A stretch of DNA of 64,000 bases, from positions 1 to 64,000 of the forward strand of contig NZ_JBIWER010000001.1 in the NCBI RefSeq assembly GCF_044762655.1. Reading direction: 5' to 3'. This DNA comes from Psychrobacillus sp044762655. Lineage in GTDB: Bacteria; Bacillota; Bacilli; Bacillales_A; Planococcaceae. This document shows positions 32,573-41,282 of this stretch, in pieces. The position numbers and the translations under genes are program-made. Every line of letters begins with the position of its first letter. The stretch's first letter is position 1. Under the pieces are notes generated by a model. That model saw only the letters and a list, made by a program, of their open reading frames with translations, did no database searches and was not told where the DNA came from.

Positions 32573-33595
32573 TTACCTTTCGCTTTTTGTAATTTCTGCC
32601 AGAAGCTCGTATGAATGCAGGCGAGCTTTGTGGTCGTAAACTTGGGCAATGGCCATGATTTCATCTGCCTGGCTCTCCTCCAAAAATGTATGCAGCTTGT
32701 CCTTTACCGTCTGCTGGCTGCCAACAATCGATGAGCCTAATTGCTGCTCAAGAGCCTTTAATTGGTAGCTGCTGGCCACTTCGGATATGTCATCTACCGG
32801 TGGTTGAAGCGGTGTAAGGTTGCCACTCATCAGATTCAAAAATTGCTGCTGTATTGTTGTAAAAAGGCGCTTTGCCTCTTTATCCGTTTCTGCTGTAATG
32901 ATATTCAATGCCACCATCGCATACGGCTTATCGAGAACATTCGAAGGCTTAAACACCTTGCGATAGATCTGTAGAGCACCCAGAGTGTTAAGTGGCGAGA
33001 AATGGGCGGCAAACGCGAATGGCAAACCAAGTTCTCCAGCCAGCTGAGCACTGAAGCCGCTTGAACCCAGCAGCCAGACTGGAATATTCAAACCTTCACC
33101 TGGAATCGCTTTTATAGGGTTCCCTTGTGCCAGAGATGGATCAAAGTAACCGCTGAGTTCCGCTAATTGCTCAGGAAAGTCATCTCCGGTACTTCCCAAG
33201 TCGCGTCTCAATGCACGAGCGGTCACCTGATCTGTACCGGGTGCCCGCCCCAGACCAAGGTCAATTCGCCCAGGATATAATGATTCAAGAGTGCCAAATT
33301 GCTCAGCGATGACGAGCGGTGCATGATTCGGCAGCATGATTCCTCCTGAACCAATCCTGATTTTTGATGTACCGGCTGCCACATGGGACATCACCACAGA
33401 AGTGGCGGAACTGGCGATAAACGGCATATTATGATGTTCTGCGAGCCAAAAACGGTTGTAACCAAGTTTTTCAGCAAGCTGTGCGAGTTCCAATGTATGG
33501 CGGAAAGAGTCAGCAGGAGTACTTCCGGCTGTTATCGGTGAAAGATCAAGCACCGAGAATGGAATTTCGTTTAGTTTATTTGCATGTTTAGACAT
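32573..33595 (-). CDS. Luciferase-like (LLM) flavin monooxygenase, MsnO8 type, copy 1
   Basis: 340 residues, TIM barrel of the bacterial luciferase family: SVLDLSPI at the N-terminus, GYNRFWLAEHHNMPFIASSATSV, IRIGSGGIMLPNHAPLVIAEQFGTLESLYPGRIDLGLGRAPGTD. It should use FMNH2 (or F420H2) and O2 on an unknown substrate. The gene at 47395 is a clear paralogue. It lies between the YfkM-like gene and a second LLM gene, probably in one transcript with the latter. Confidence 0.88.
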   Translation of the reverse strand: MSKHANKLNEIPFSVLDLSPITAGSTPADSFRHTLELAQLAEKLGYNRFWLAEHHNMPFIASSATSVVMSHVAAGTSKIRIGSGGIMLPNHAPLVIAEQFGTLESLYPGRIDLGLGRAPGTDQVTARALRRDLGSTGDDFPEQLAELSGYFDPSLAQGNPIKAIPGEGLNIPVWLLGSSGFSAQLAGELGLPFAFAAHFSPLNTLGALQIYRKVFKPSNVLDKPYAMVALNIITAETDKEAKRLFTTIQQQFLNLMSGNLTPLQPPVDDISEVASSYQLKALEQQLGSSIVGSQQTVKDKLHTFLEESQADEIMAIAQVYDHKARLHSYELLAEITKSER

Positions 33596-33634
33596 AAGTT
33601 CATCTTCTTCCCCTATCTAATTTTTTTTTAAAAA

Positions 33635-34600
33635 CTAATCTAATACTGGAATTTCATGAGTCGGAAAGTAAGGCAACACAAACTCTCCAAGCTCCTGGAT
33701 GACTTCCTCGGGAGGGCGCTTTGAAAAATACAATACAAATGCCAGGTGATTGACACCAATGGATTGAAATTGATATAGAATTTCTAATAACTGTTTACTC
33801 CCTACACGAAATCCTAACGGAATCGGAACAGGAAACAAATCGGGATTTTCCGATAAATCGATAAATAATGTCTGAGTGAAAGGTTTAAACACTCCTGGGG
33901 CGTGAATTTCCGACAACTCGCGATACTCGTTAATCAATTGAGTTTGTTGTGGGATAATCCTCGGGTACTGGATCCAGCCGTCCCCATTCTGGGCGATCCA
34001 TTCAATCGATTGATTGCTGAATCCTGTCACCATGGTTGGAATCGAAGAAAAAGGTTTGGGGATCATTCTCATATCCGTTCCATCGATGATGCCTAAATCA
34101 CTGTTGATTGTCGGATTGTCCTCCTTTAACAGCCGTTCAAGGAATGCATAATTCTTTTTAAACAGCCCTCCACTTTCCAGCTTGGATATTCCCAAAGCTG
34201 TGAAATCTTTATCCCGGTCTCCTGAAGCCACTCCCATGATCAGGCGTTCGGGAAACAACCGGTCAATAGATGATGCTTCCTTTGCCACCCGGACAGGATG
34301 GCGCAGCGGGAGGACCACACTCGCCGTCCCAAGTGCAATATCCTTGGTATGGGCCGCAAGATAGGTCAAATAAATCCATACATCATACATTTGACCATTA
34401 TCATCAATATTCAAATTCTGAATCGTAACGTCCCGAAGCCATAATGCCGCGAAACCATGGTCTTCAATTTTGCGAGCAAGCGACAGCTGATTTTCCATAT
34501 TCGGATATTTGGACATCCTTGCCGTCGGAATCGCGAAACCAAGCGTCATTTTATCCTGTTGGTACAACCTGTTATATGCTCGATGCTGTAATAAACTCAC
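33635..34600 (-). CDS. Luciferase-type oxidoreductase, BA3436 family
   Basis: 321 residues. LGFAIPTARMSKYPNMENQL, HGFAALWLRDVTIQN, ALGTASVVLPLRHPVRVAKEASSIDRLFPERLIMGVASGDRD fit the LLM subfamily defined as BA3436-type (TIGR03571, from memory). Flavin-dependent oxidoreductase of unknown substrate. Start GTG with AAGGAG about 9 nt upstream. It starts only 11 nt after a broken ArsR gene, which was probably its cotranscribed repressor. Confidence 0.85.
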   Translation of the reverse strand: MSLLQHRAYNRLYQQDKMTLGFAIPTARMSKYPNMENQLSLARKIEDHGFAALWLRDVTIQNLNIDDNGQMYDVWIYLTYLAAHTKDIALGTASVVLPLRHPVRVAKEASSIDRLFPERLIMGVASGDRDKDFTALGISKLESGGLFKKNYAFLERLLKEDNPTINSDLGIIDGTDMRMIPKPFSSIPTMVTGFSNQSIEWIAQNGDGWIQYPRIIPQQTQLINEYRELSEIHAPGVFKPFTQTLFIDLSENPDLFPVPIPLGFRVGSKQLLEILYQFQSIGVNHLAFVLYFSKRPPEEVIQELGEFVLPYFPTHEIPVLD

Positions 34601-34611
34601 TTCAATTCTCC

Positions 34612-34956
34612 TTAAATTTTTGAACCAATGTATTTTTCGAACTTTTTAATCGTCTCCTCATTACAGCGATAATACGTCCATTGTCCGATTCGCTTCATTT
34701 CAACCCGTACGCTTTGCAGCAGAATCGATAAATACTATGAAGTAGTGGATTGCGAAATCCCAGCCTTGCTTCGGATATCCCCTACGCAAACCCCGCCTTC
34801 AAATCTTCATCAGCAATAATATGGGCTTGCGGTGAAAAATGACTGTCGGGATCTTTTAACATTTGAAGAATGCTCACCCTCGTCTGGTTCGACAATGCCT
34901 TAAAAATTTCAACGGCTTGTTCATCATTTAAGCGTTCCAATTCCTGCTTGAATGTC
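34612..34956 (-). pseudogene. Broken ArsR-family regulator
   Basis: From ATG 34956: MTFKQELERLNDEQAVEIFKALSNQTRVSILQML... runs to DLKAGF, then stops. In the next frame GVCVGDIRSKAGISQSTTS-stop-YLSILLQSVRVEM...GQWTYYRCNEETIKKFEKYIG completes the winged helix. So there is one frameshift in a GGCGGGG run plus a nonsense codon where the intact homologue at 18763 has Gln (SQSTVSQYL). The subfamily is the same as at 18763. The downstream luciferase-like genes may therefore be unregulated. Confidence 0.8.
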
Positions 34957-35134
34957 ATTTGCCTCTTTCTATATCGACTATCACTATCTCACTGTAAGCT
35001 GGATAGATGGTCTGAAAGCATCACGTCAAATCGGTAATTCGCGATATTTATATATTAGCCATCTGGTCTGTCAAAATCAAAAGATTTGTTTCGAAGGAGA
35101 TACGGCGAAAAGCTCCCATCTTAAAAAAGACAAC

Positions 35135-35163
35135 TAAAAAACCTGCATATAACAGGTTTTTTC
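35135..35163. terminator. Bidirectional terminator
   Basis: AAAAAACCTG/CAGGTTTTTT stem with a 7-nt loop, 28 nt beyond the ABM monooxygenase gene. Confidence 0.75.
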
Positions 35164-35190
35164 GACGGTTCCGCCACTCCATCTTTGAAC

Positions 35191-35475
35191 TTATTCCATT
35201 ATTTTTAGCTTATACACTTCTCTAGTTGAAACAAGGTCTGCAATATTGTTCCTGTATTCCTGATAATGAGCAGACTGAATATGGTGTTCCAGCGCTTCCC
35301 CATCCTCCCACACTTCATATAAAACAAAAGTTTGGTCTTCAGATTGGTGCAAGTCATACTTTATACAACCCGCCTCTTCCCTTGATGCCGCTTGTACCTT
35401 TTTGAGATCTGATAATAGTTGCCCCTGCAGGCCTTCTTTTGGTTTTAATACAGCAGTAATTACAATATGCTCCAT
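35191..35475 (-). CDS. ABM-domain monooxygenase (quinol monooxygenase-like)
   Basis: 94 residues from the ATG of MEHIVITAVLKPKEG, with AAGGGGG 7 nt upstream; the longer frame upstream has no site. Small dimeric alpha-beta barrel of the antibiotic-biosynthesis-monooxygenase family: EGLQGQLLSDLKKVQAASREEAGCIKYDLHQSEDQTFVLYEVWED and HHIQSAHYQEY. Such proteins oxidise quinols or similar aromatics without a cofactor. Stand-alone gene ended by the hairpin at 35135. Confidence 0.83.
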   Translation of the reverse strand: MEHIVITAVLKPKEGLQGQLLSDLKKVQAASREEAGCIKYDLHQSEDQTFVLYEVWEDGEALEHHIQSAHYQEYRNNIADLVSTREVYKLKIME

Positions 35476-35607
35476 TTTCATCCCCCTTAATAACGAGTAG
35501 TTTGTCTTTCTTTTAAAAGTTGGTGGCAGTGGAGTTAATGTCCCTCCCAGCATCGTGTAAAAAATATACCCTTTTTAATCTCTTATCCGCTTTTGTTATG
35601 TAAGCTT

Positions 35608-35820
35608 TTAACTGTTACTCTTTACTTTTTTAGTTAGAGTACTTAGAATTTCACATGTTTTTGTAAAATATGCATACTTCATATCACTATAAAAATTAAT
35701 TTTACTTACGCCTAGTTGAATCGATTCACCAGTTGAATTCCTTCCGATACGTAAACTTCCACAATCGGTATAACAAACCACATTAAATCTGTTCGTTAAA
35801 AGCTCCAGGCTGCTTTTCAT
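35608..35820 (-). CDS. Hypothetical 70-residue protein, weak support
   Basis: Frame with a smooth composition (MKSSLELLTNRFNVVCYTDC...) but no convincing ribosome binding site before the ATG at 35820. It may be the trimmed end of a larger gene. No family recognised; 35821-36050 shows nothing else. Confidence 0.35.
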   Translation of the reverse strand: MKSSLELLTNRFNVVCYTDCGSLRIGRNSTGESIQLGVSKINFYSDMKYAYFTKTCEILSTLTKKVKSNS

Positions 35821-36066
35821 ATTCTAGCCCAACTTGTGAACTGGGTCAGTACATGTGTAAGTTTGTGCCCAATCACATCTAGTGAGTTTGTAAAACCCAA
35901 CAAAAATAGTTCGCTGATTAATATATGATATTAATGATCACTGGTCATGACTCATGCTTCATAAATTGGATCTCCGTGAACTGATATTCTGCCTTTTGCT
36001 CATAATATTCCTTTAAAGGGACACTCTATAATCAAAATAAACTTCTATAGGTTGGAGGCAGTCAGA

Positions 36067-36498
36067 ATGAAGGTTTTATCAATGATTCAGCCGTGGGCAA
36101 GCCTTTTTGTCCTTAGAGAGGCAACATATGAAACAAGGTCATGGAGAACGAATTATCGGGGGCCACTTGCCATTCACACAAGTAAAAAAATAGATAAATA
36201 CGTCTCTAACCATATAGCCATAATGTCGTTGCTTGGTAAGCATGGATACACACCAGAGAATCTTCCAACTGGCCAGATTATTGCTGTATGCAAACTTGTA
36301 GATTGTTTGAAGGTAACTGAAAACAATGGGACATGGGCCATTCTTGAGGATGGCCGAATCGTATCAGGGAATGACTATTTTATGGGTACCTTTATAGTGG
36401 GAGGTTATGCTTGGGTAGTTGAGGATATGGAGATGCTGGATGAATTTATTCCAGCAAAGGGAAAGCTAGGATTATGGGAGCATGTTTTAATTTTATAG
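36067..36498 (+). CDS. ASCH/PUA-fold RNA-binding-type protein
   Basis: 143 residues from ATG 36067, 8 nt after GGAGG (the frame opens at TTG 36052, which overlaps that site). MKVLSMIQPWASLFVLREATYETRSWRTNYRGPLAIHTSKK and TGQIIAVCKLVDCLKV, then FIVGGYAWVVEDMEML fit the ASCH domain, a PUA-like fold thought to bind RNA or modified nucleotides. No biochemical role can be told. Stand-alone plus-strand gene. Confidence 0.8.
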   Translation: MKVLSMIQPWASLFVLREATYETRSWRTNYRGPLAIHTSKKIDKYVSNHIAIMSLLGKHGYTPENLPTGQIIAVCKLVDCLKVTENNGTWAILEDGRIVSGNDYFMGTFIVGGYAWVVEDMEMLDEFIPAKGKLGLWEHVLIL

Positions 36499-36628
36499 GA
36501 AATTATACATTAATTTCAAATACAGGGGTTTTATTCCAAATATTTACCTCTACAGAAATTTGTATAGAACTGATCTTGAAAAGCGCCTTATGAAATGCGC
36601 CTGATTACGGAGATCAAGATAATGATTA

Positions 36629-36695
36629 TTCAACAATATGGCCCTATTGCTAAAAAAGGCACAATTCCTTTTCAAGAATTGCGCCATATTGTGAA
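36629..36695 (-). repeat. Complete copy of repeat family 2 with terminator core
   Basis: Ends TTCAACAATATGG and CCATATTGTGAA are inverted. Between them the minus strand has GGCGCAATTC/GAATTGTGCC followed by TTTTTTAG. It lies downstream of the zinc-ribbon gene, so it copies the architecture of the cassette-terminator repeat with different sequences. Confidence 0.7.
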
Positions 36696-36770
36696 ACATT
36701 ATTTCGAATAGTCCTACTTAAAACAAAGCCATCGTTAAATAATAAAATAGCCGATCTTATGAAATCTATA

Positions 36771-37247
36771 TTAAAGAAATTTTAATTTTGTTATAAGTAC
36801 ATCATCTCTGTTTTTTGAAAGCTTCATCCATATTGGCAGCCTACTTTCAGCACTCAGATAATATAATCCAGAAGGTCTTACACGTTCTTTTATATAATTT
36901 TCAACCCCGAAAAGATGTTCGTAATTAAAGAACCAAAGTTTTTGCCCACAGCATTGGGTTTGAAGATACAACGGCAAACCGAAGTACCAATCTACTCCTT
37001 GTTTCACATTATATAATTGGTGACTAATAGCCCAAAGATTATTCCATTTTCTTTTGGGGTGAATATCTTTCGTGTATCCACATTTGACACATAACAACCG
37101 TTTCGATTCATGCCCCAAATATCTAGGTTCATTTTCACCTATTGCTCTATTTGGAGTATAAATTCTCGCACAACTGTTACACCTAGGACACTGAACAAGA
37201 AACAAGTCAGAATAGTCTAATAACCTTCCACCTACACCATCTAACAT
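36771..37247 (-). CDS. Zinc-ribbon protein of unknown function
   Basis: 158 residues. CPRCNSC near residue 20 and CVKCGY near residue 53 form a four-Cys zinc ribbon of the type in TFIIB or RNA-processing proteins; a third CC pair (QTQCCGQKLWFFN) lies near residue 98. The C-terminal half is rich in aromatic residues. GGTGAG is 8 nt before the ATG. A complete family 2 repeat with terminator lies 76 nt downstream. Function cannot be stated. Confidence 0.68.
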   Translation of the reverse strand: MLDGVGGRLLDYSDLFLVQCPRCNSCARIYTPNRAIGENEPRYLGHESKRLLCVKCGYTKDIHPKRKWNNLWAISHQLYNVKQGVDWYFGLPLYLQTQCCGQKLWFFNYEHLFGVENYIKERVRPSGLYYLSAESRLPIWMKLSKNRDDVLITKLKFL

Positions 37248-37366
37248 TAGAAATTCTCACCTACAATCAATATTCGTTATCTTAATTGTAATTCATTTTC
37301 TTATGTTAAAATACTTACAATCACACAATACCACCTAAATTATTCTCCAGATTTATTTGAGGTGTT

Positions 37367-37397
37367 ACTCAACAATCTGGCCCGATTGTGGAATAAG
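37367..37397 (-). repeat. Solo end of repeat family 2
   Basis: ACTCAACAATCTGGCCCGATTGTGGAATAAG: a palindromic end with GGCC centre, 16 bp from a partial family 1 copy. Confidence 0.6.
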
Positions 37398-37412
37398 ACA
37401 TAAAGACGATTC

Positions 37413-37453
37413 TTAAACTAACCTGCCCGTTAGTTTAAGTGAACACTTTCACA
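37413..37453 (-). repeat. Partial cassette-terminator repeat (box 2 plus companion motif)
   Basis: TTAAACTAACCTGCCCGTTAGTTTAAGTGAACACTTTCAC. No core hairpin or box 1. It is the only copy seen to the right of 28.3 kb. Confidence 0.65.
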
Positions 37454-37555
37454 ATCTTAAATTTATTTTAACACAAATATCCAGTTCAAAATTTTATTGG
37501 GAAACCTGTTCTCCAAAAACATTAAGGATTAATCAACCTTTTCTTTTAACAGGGT

Positions 37556-38791
37556 CTAATTTACTAACTCCAACATATTTAATCCGTTGAATTTATATAT
37601 AAAATTCTGTGTCCCTTGGATGTTTTTATAAGTCAATTTAATATATGGATCGTTCCATTCCGTATGAATTTCGCCGGTATATTCATTTTTTGAAATAGCT
37701 TTGGTCAGATTTGTTACACTTAAACTACCTCCATTGCTTTTAAACAAAATGACATCTTTATCATTCGACACTATCTCTACTAATCCATCACCATTTAAGT
37801 CCTTATACATTGGAGATGACCATAAACTAAGTGTTTGATATCTATCAAGATTTTCATCAAGTAAGATTAATGTAAAATCTTCAATTCGATCAATCAGACC
37901 AATTATTTTTAATTTTTCACCAAGCTGTTCATTAACTTTCTGTATGGTAATATTCCCCCCCTCCAGTGAAGTAAGAATATTCAAATCAAAGATCTCATTG
38001 CTATCTTTTAAATAGGTCAACATATTCCCATTTTTTCGAACTATTTGTACTTCTAGTCCTTCTCCTAACAACTCAGTATGCAAAATATCTATGAATTCAG
38101 CTGAAGTCGAAACCTCTGGTATGAAAACATCGGTTTCTTTATATTCCAGTGATATTGACTTAGGAGCAATAAAAGGTTCGTATTCCTGCCACTTTTCTTC
38201 CAGATTTTCATAAACAACAGCTGAGGGCACATCCGTTAAATTAGTTAAATTGACTGAGTGCTTATACTCGACGGGACTATTTCCAATTTCTCGATGGACC
38301 AAATCAATACGAAAGCCTGGTTCAGCTTGACTTGGAATAATTGCATCCACTCGAATAGATTCAAAATCAACATTACTGTATCGAGATATTAATGTTTTTA
38401 AATCCTCTTCGCTTTCATTGAAAAAAGAGTATTGCTTTAAGCTTTTGAAATCCTTTTCATAAATGCTACTTAAATAACTCTTTAATACGTTTGCTACGTA
38501 ATCATTGTCAATATCATCATTCACTATGGTATATATGCTATCTAAATTTCCGGTTGGGTCTACAGTTTCTACTATAGATTTTTGAATAGAAGATTGATAA
38601 AGAAGATAACTAAAAGCAAATATACAAAGGATTGCCGCTAACGGAAGGAATCTGCTACCTCTTTTACGTTTAGAAGATTTCTTATAGTGCTTACTCTTTC
38701 CCTTTACCATTTTTCTTATTAACTCTTCACTTAACCACTGTTCTTCACTGATTAATGTATCAATAGATTTTTTAATTGGAGAATTTTTCAT
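37556..38791 (-). CDS. Membrane-anchored anti-sigma factor
   Basis: 411 residues from ATG 38791 (GGAGAGGAGG upstream); the frame opens seven codons earlier inside the sigma gene. Residues 1-45 are basic and cytoplasmic (SEEQWLSEELIRKMVKGKSKHYKKSSKRKRG), then one membrane segment (FLPLAAILCIFAFSYLLY), then a large outer domain with LDLNGDGLVEI-like DLNGDGLVEIVS, as in FG-GAP-type repeats. It overlaps the ECF sigma gene, so it is its likely partner. No named family. Confidence 0.72.
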   Translation of the reverse strand: MKNSPIKKSIDTLISEEQWLSEELIRKMVKGKSKHYKKSSKRKRGSRFLPLAAILCIFAFSYLLYQSSIQKSIVETVDPTGNLDSIYTIVNDDIDNDYVANVLKSYLSSIYEKDFKSLKQYSFFNESEEDLKTLISRYSNVDFESIRVDAIIPSQAEPGFRIDLVHREIGNSPVEYKHSVNLTNLTDVPSAVVYENLEEKWQEYEPFIAPKSISLEYKETDVFIPEVSTSAEFIDILHTELLGEGLEVQIVRKNGNMLTYLKDSNEIFDLNILTSLEGGNITIQKVNEQLGEKLKIIGLIDRIEDFTLILLDENLDRYQTLSLWSSPMYKDLNGDGLVEIVSNDKDVILFKSNGGSLSVTNLTKAISKNEYTGEIHTEWNDPYIKLTYKNIQGTQNFIYKFNGLNMLELVN

Positions 38792-39311
38792 GAAAATAGT
38801 CCTCCTCTCCATGGAAATAGTCCCTCAGTAAACCTTTTCCTCTCCTAAGTCTCGTCTTTACTGTATTAGGAGGACATTGTAGTAAGGCCGCAATTTCTTC
38901 AATCTGAAATTCCTTATAATAATATAAGACGATTACTTCACGGTATTTCGTTTTGAGATGAAGCACAGACTCAGCGATGACAAGCTTTTCTTTGTTTTTT
39001 AGAACTATTTCCTCTGTTGAACTAGATCCTTTAAAGACCTCATGCAGCATATCTAATACCATTGAATTCTTATATGTCCAGCTACGTACATAATCGTGAC
39101 ATTTGTTAATCGTAATACGATATAAATAAGTGCGGTAAGTAGCATCTCCTCGAAATTCTTTCCTCTTCTCAAATGCTTTAATAAAAACATCCTGCACAAT
39201 ATCCTCAGAGACCGTATGATTTTTTACATAGGTAAAAGCTAAACGTAGTAGCTCCTCTCCATACAACCGAATGAGTTCACCGAACAATCGATCCTCATCC
39301 CTCTCTTCCAT
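38772..39311 (-). CDS. ECF-type RNA polymerase sigma factor
   Basis: 179 residues. Region 2: RLAFTYVKNHTVSEDIVQDVFIKAFEKRKEFRGDATYRTYLYRITINKCHDYVRS; region 4: LKTKYREVIVLYYYKEFQIEEIAALLQCPPNTVKTRLRRGKGLL. It is unrelated in detail to the sigma factor at 22221. It is translationally coupled to the anti-sigma gene (20-nt overlap). It probably responds to an envelope signal; regulon unknown. Confidence 0.92.
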   Translation of the reverse strand: MEERDEDRLFGELIRLYGEELLRLAFTYVKNHTVSEDIVQDVFIKAFEKRKEFRGDATYRTYLYRITINKCHDYVRSWTYKNSMVLDMLHEVFKGSSSTEEIVLKNKEKLVIAESVLHLKTKYREVIVLYYYKEFQIEEIAALLQCPPNTVKTRLRRGKGLLRDYFHGEEDYFHEKFSN

Positions 39312-39433
39312 ATTAATCCACCTCCAGAAGTAACAGTTAGACGGAATGATAAAAGGTAAAGTTTCATTTTCCTATCAAACAAATTCAAACACAAAATCCC
39401 CTCATTCAAGTATGGTAAAGAACAAATCAATTT

Positions 39434-39464
39434 GAATAACTCCAGCTATACTGAGCACATTAAA
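39434..39464 (+). promoter_or_regulatory. Sigma-G-like promoter
   Basis: GAATA (39434-39438) and CATTAAA (39458-39464) with 19-bp spacing approximate the sigma-G pattern GMATR/CATWMTA. They lie 20 nt before the small spore-type gene. Confidence 0.4.
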
Positions 39465-39483
39465 CTCTAGGAGGTGACTATAC

Positions 39484-39630
39484 ATGTCAAATAAAAGCAA
39501 ACCAAACTTCAAGAAGAAAGAACCAAATTCAAGAAACGACAATCGCGAAGAATTTGCAGAAGACTTTGATTCAAATCAAACTAAAAGTAAAACTGAAAAA
39601 CAAAATAACCGAAAGAATCGAAAAAGATAA
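39484..39630 (+). CDS. 48-residue charged, possibly spore-associated protein
   Basis: Frame from ATG 39484 with AGGAGG 9 nt upstream: MSNKSKPNFKKKEPNSRNDN..., then REEFAEDFDSNQTKSKTEKQNNRKNRKR. Very rich in Lys, Asn, Arg and Glu, no hydrophobic core, like minor small acid-soluble spore proteins. A sigma-G-like promoter upstream and a terminator downstream support an independent, late-sporulation gene. The family is not identified; this is inference from composition and promoter. Confidence 0.6.
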   Translation: MSNKSKPNFKKKEPNSRNDNREEFAEDFDSNQTKSKTEKQNNRKNRKR

Positions 39631-39736
39631 TTAACACATTTGCAAATATTGCACGATTTAAATACTTTAGTGATTTCAATTTTTAGAAGGATTCCAATTA
39701 GAACTTTATTCTAATTATTTGTAAATTGCCTTAAAA

Positions 39737-39772
39737 AGAAGACGCATCCCTTAATGGAATGCGTCTTTATAT
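39737..39772. terminator. Terminator between the small spore-type gene and glgA
   Basis: AAGACGCAT/ATGCGTCTT stem; T-tract on the plus side, A-rich on the other, so usable in both directions. Confidence 0.75.
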
Positions 39773-39829
39773 ATGAACCTTAATTATGGTAGGAGCATAA
39801 AGAATTTTACCTCTGAACATCATTCTTTC

Positions 39830-41266
39830 TTATTTATCAGATATCAGGAGTTGCTCGTACAATTTGTGATATTGCTGCGAAGAAGATGACCAGCTATAAT
39901 CCAGATTCATTGCGCGAACAACCAAGTTGTTCCATTTAATAGGTTGGAAGCTATATAGTGCAACTGCTCGCTCAATTGTATAAAGCATTTCGTGGGCATT
40001 ATAATTAGCAAAGCTGAATCCATTACCTTCTTCGGTTATTTCATTGTAAGGGTTGACCGTATCCTTCAGTCCTCCTGTTTCACGGACAAGTGGTAAGGTT
40101 CCATAGCGAAGTGCTAGCAATTGCCCTATACCACATGGCTCAAACTGGGAGGGCATTAGAAAAAGATCCGAACCGGCATAAATTTGTCGAGCCAAAGCTT
40201 CGTCAAAATAAAGGTTAGCAGACACTTTACCGGGATAAATTTCTTCAAAATTTCTGAACGACTCTTCATACTGCTGATCGCCTGTACCTAGTAAAACAAA
40301 TTGGACATCCAAACCAATGATTTCATGAAAGACATGTAAAATTAAATCTATACCCTTTTGATCAACTAGTCTTGTAACCATTGAAATAATTGGAATATCA
40401 GCATTAATTGGAAGCCCGAGTGTTTCTTGTAGATGCTTTTTATTGACAGACTTTCCCTTATAATCGTCGAATGGAAGGAATAGATTTTCATCACTTTTAG
40501 GATTATAGGAGTCATTATCAATCCCATTCACGATTCCATGAAGATCAGCACCTCTTTTTCGTAAAAACCCATCTAACCTTTCCCCATAATAAGGAGACTG
40601 TATTTCGGATGCATAGGTTGAACTTACGGTGGTCACACAATCAGCAAAGGCCAGTCCTCCTTTGAGGTAACTGACATCCCCATAGAACTCTAAGGCATCC
40701 ATGTGAAAATAATGCTCACTTAAATCCAACAAATCAGAAAGCACGGCTTTAGGATATACGCCTTGGTAGCGTAAATTATGAATTGTAAACATTGTTTTGA
40801 TACCCTGATAATACGCATTATTTTCATAATTCGCCTTCAAATGAACAGGTATCAATCCTGTTTGCCAATCATGACAATGTATAATATCAGGCCGCTGCTC
40901 TAAATAAGGTAAAGCCTCTAGAACAGCTCGAGAAAAGAAAGCGAAACGTTCACCATCATCCCAAAAGCCATAACTGCCATGCCTTTTAAAATAATATTCG
41001 TTATCAAGAAAGTATACTGTTATCCCCTGGTACAGCAATTTTTCTATACCACAAAATTGACGTCTCCAGCCTACAGGTACTTCAATGCTTTTGATCCATT
41101 GCATTTGTTCTTTAAAATGTAATGGAAGATCGCCATATTTCGGTAATATCACGCTAACGTTTGCTCCCTTTTCATGTAAAGCTTGAGGCAAGGCACCTAT
41201 AACATCACCTAGTCCCCCAGTCTTTATAAATGGGGCGCACTCTGAGGCTGCAAATAAAACATTCAT
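39830..41266 (-). CDS. glgA: Glycogen synthase GlgA
   Basis: 478 residues, standard length for GT5 ADP-glucose-type starch/glycogen synthase. SECAPFIKTGGLGDVIGALPQAL carries the KTGGL substrate motif, HCHDWQTGLIP and PSQFEPCGIGQLLALRYGTLPLVRETGGLKDTV the C-terminal donor site. It elongates alpha-1,4-glucan from ADP-glucose in the cytoplasm. It is the last gene of the run glgB-glgC-glgD-glgA, 16 nt after glgD. GGAGG precedes the ATG. No glgP follows; a terminator and an unrelated small gene do. Confidence 0.95.
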   Translation of the reverse strand: MNVLFAASECAPFIKTGGLGDVIGALPQALHEKGANVSVILPKYGDLPLHFKEQMQWIKSIEVPVGWRRQFCGIEKLLYQGITVYFLDNEYYFKRHGSYGFWDDGERFAFFSRAVLEALPYLEQRPDIIHCHDWQTGLIPVHLKANYENNAYYQGIKTMFTIHNLRYQGVYPKAVLSDLLDLSEHYFHMDALEFYGDVSYLKGGLAFADCVTTVSSTYASEIQSPYYGERLDGFLRKRGADLHGIVNGIDNDSYNPKSDENLFLPFDDYKGKSVNKKHLQETLGLPINADIPIISMVTRLVDQKGIDLILHVFHEIIGLDVQFVLLGTGDQQYEESFRNFEEIYPGKVSANLYFDEALARQIYAGSDLFLMPSQFEPCGIGQLLALRYGTLPLVRETGGLKDTVNPYNEITEEGNGFSFANYNAHEMLYTIERAVALYSFQPIKWNNLVVRAMNLDYSWSSSSQQYHKLYEQLLISDK

Positions 41267-41282
41267 GCTGGTGTACCTCCAG

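Noticed and set aside
34952..35137. 61-codon plus-strand frame
   Set aside because: No site before the ATG, and the start is antisense to the broken ArsR gene.
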